Shown here in pieces: positions 63,201-64,000 of a DNA stretch of 64,000 bases; positions within the stretch are counted from its first letter, which is position 1, and each line of letters opens with the position of its first letter. The stretch is taken from the NCBI RefSeq assembly GCF_021168455.1, contig NZ_JAJOZR010000003.1, positions 124,001-188,000 of the forward strand, given 5' to 3'. A model generated the notes under the pieces. That model was not told where the DNA came from. It worked only from the letters and a program-made list of their open reading frames with translations, and ran no database searches. A program made the translations under genes and the position numbers. This stretch comes from Ferranicluibacter quercicola (GTDB lineage Bacteria; Pseudomonadota; Alphaproteobacteria; Rhizobiales; Rhizobiaceae).

Positions 63201-64000
63201 ATGGCCCTGCCGCCGATCCTGTCCCGCCTTCGCATTCCCGTCGTGTCGGCGCCGTTGTTCATCGTCTCGCATCCGGCGCTGACGATCGCCCAGTGCAAGG
63301 CCGGCGTCGTCGGCTCCTTCCCGGCGCTGAATGCCCGACCGGAAGCGCAGCTCGACGAGTGGCTGGCCATGATCACGGAGGAACTCGCCGCGCATGACAA
63401 GGCGAATCCGGACCGCCCCTCCGCCCCCTTCGCCGTCAACCAGATCGTCCACCGCTCCAACCGCCGGCTGGAACACGACCTGATGCTCTGTGCGAAGTAC
63501 AAGGTGCCGATCGTCATTTCCTCGCTCGGCGCCGTGCCGGAGGTGAACGCGGCCGTTCACGGCTATGGCGGGATCGTCCTGCACGACGTGATCCACGATC
63601 GCCATGCGCGCTCCGCCATCAACAAGGGTGCGGACGGGCTGATCGCCGTTGCCGCCGGCGCCGGCGGCCACACCGGGGCGCTGTCGCCCTTCGCGCTCAT
63701 CCAGGAAATCCGCAGCTGGTTTTCCGGCCCGCTTCTGCTGTCCGGCGCGATCGCCAATGGCGGCGCGGTGCTGGCGGCGCAGGCCATGGGCGCGGACCTC
63801 GCCTATATCGGCTCGGCCTTCATCGCCACCGAAGAAGCGCGGGCAAGCGACGGCTACAAGCAGATGATCGTCGACAGCCACGCGAAAGACATCGTGGAAA
63901 CGCCGCACTTCACCGGCGTCAACGGCAACTATCTCCGCCCCTCCATCGCCGCCGCCGGACTGGACGCCGACAACCTGCCCGTGGCGGACGCTGCCACCAT
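63201..64000 (+). CDS. Nitronate monooxygenase / FMN oxidoreductase (3' end outside window)
   Basis: 266 codons seen and no stop. It is a 2-nitropropane dioxygenase-type TIM barrel: PVVSAPLFIVSHP at the start, GSFPALNAR, then AVNQIVHRSNRRL, GADGLIAVAAGAGGHTG (with the family His) and LLLSGAIANGGAVLAAQAMGADLAYIGSAF (FMN phosphate site, in two parts). It oxidises alkyl nitronates or related acids using FMN. The start follows a GAGAG site. Some homologues lie in fatty-acid loci, and the shared operator here fits that. Confidence 0.92.
   Translation, partial: MALPPILSRLRIPVVSAPLFIVSHPALTIAQCKAGVVGSFPALNARPEAQLDEWLAMITEELAAHDKANPDRPSAPFAVNQIVHRSNRRLEHDLMLCAKYKVPIVISSLGAVPEVNAAVHGYGGIVLHDVIHDRHARSAINKGADGLIAVAAGAGGHTGALSPFALIQEIRSWFSGPLLLSGAIANGGAVLAAQAMGADLAYIGSAFIATEEARASDGYKQMIVDSHAKDIVETPHFTGVNGNYLRPSIAAAGLDADNLPVADAAT

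Overview
This is a 64 kb chromosomal window, visibly high in GC, from an alphaproteobacterium of the Rhizobiales, most likely the Rhizobiaceae (Rhizobium/Agrobacterium/Ensifer/Shinella type). The markers are a PodJ-like polarity protein, GcrA, a SAM-II riboswitch before metZ, a RIME-like rhizobial intergenic element, the DUF952-pyrD pair, a double-length dCTP deaminase and a seven-gene phoR-pstSCAB-phoU-phoB operon. I see no insertion sequence, prophage, CRISPR array or conjugative gene. It reads as ordinary core chromosome with small accessory pockets.

Layout. 1-4.6 kb: a hybrid sensor kinase fused to a sodium/solute symporter (cut by the window edge), its convergent LuxR-type response regulator, and a small secreted protein. 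4.8-8.4 kb: DUF952-pyrD, a MATE exporter, a Tat lipoprotein of the CAP family and a small membrane protein. 8.6-11.8 kb: a TPR methyltransferase and two YitT paralogues flanking an RMF/CrpP-like gene and a small hydrophilic gene. 11.9-15.3 kb: Lhr-type helicase and PdeM nuclease, then a RIME-like repeat. 15.5-21.5 kb, minus strand: podJ, a TauE/SafE permease, a TIGR02186 protein and a stand-alone Lrp/AsnC sensor domain. 21.9-27.2 kb: a three-gene beta-oxidation operon. 27.3-33.3 kb: Tim44-like protein, GDPD, DUF4174 protein, mntH/mntR and a cation antiporter. 33.6-39.9 kb: an S24-type repressor, nuclease-like and TerB proteins, then a solute-binding protein, a membrane glycosyltransferase with an MshEN-like N-terminus and a PAS-PAS-GGDEF protein. 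40.2-44.2 kb: a polyol kinase, DeoR regulator and FAD dehydrogenase operon. 44.5-51.2 kb: tRNA-Gly(CCC), dcd, riboswitch-metZ, apaG, hslO, argF and argD. 51.7-64 kb: gcrA, the phosphate operon (minus strand), ppk2, an unknown membrane protein and a truncated nitronate monooxygenase.

The genes fall into several functional groups. Phosphate: phoR/phoB sense starvation, pstSCAB imports phosphate, PhoU links the two, and ppk2 (divergent from phoR) handles polyphosphate. Manganese: MntR beside MntH. Cell cycle: PodJ and GcrA, with six CcrM-type GANTC sites before gcrA. Carbon: beta-oxidation and a polyol operon.

The observations I rate highest are the GANTC cluster before gcrA; a SAM-II riboswitch followed by mutually exclusive hairpins; a near-identical 18-bp element in front of both the beta-oxidation operon and the nitronate monooxygenase gene; a possible c-di-GMP-controlled glycan synthase module; and a perfect 33-bp inverted repeat in front of the S24-type repressor. 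No wholly new system is proved by the sequence alone.
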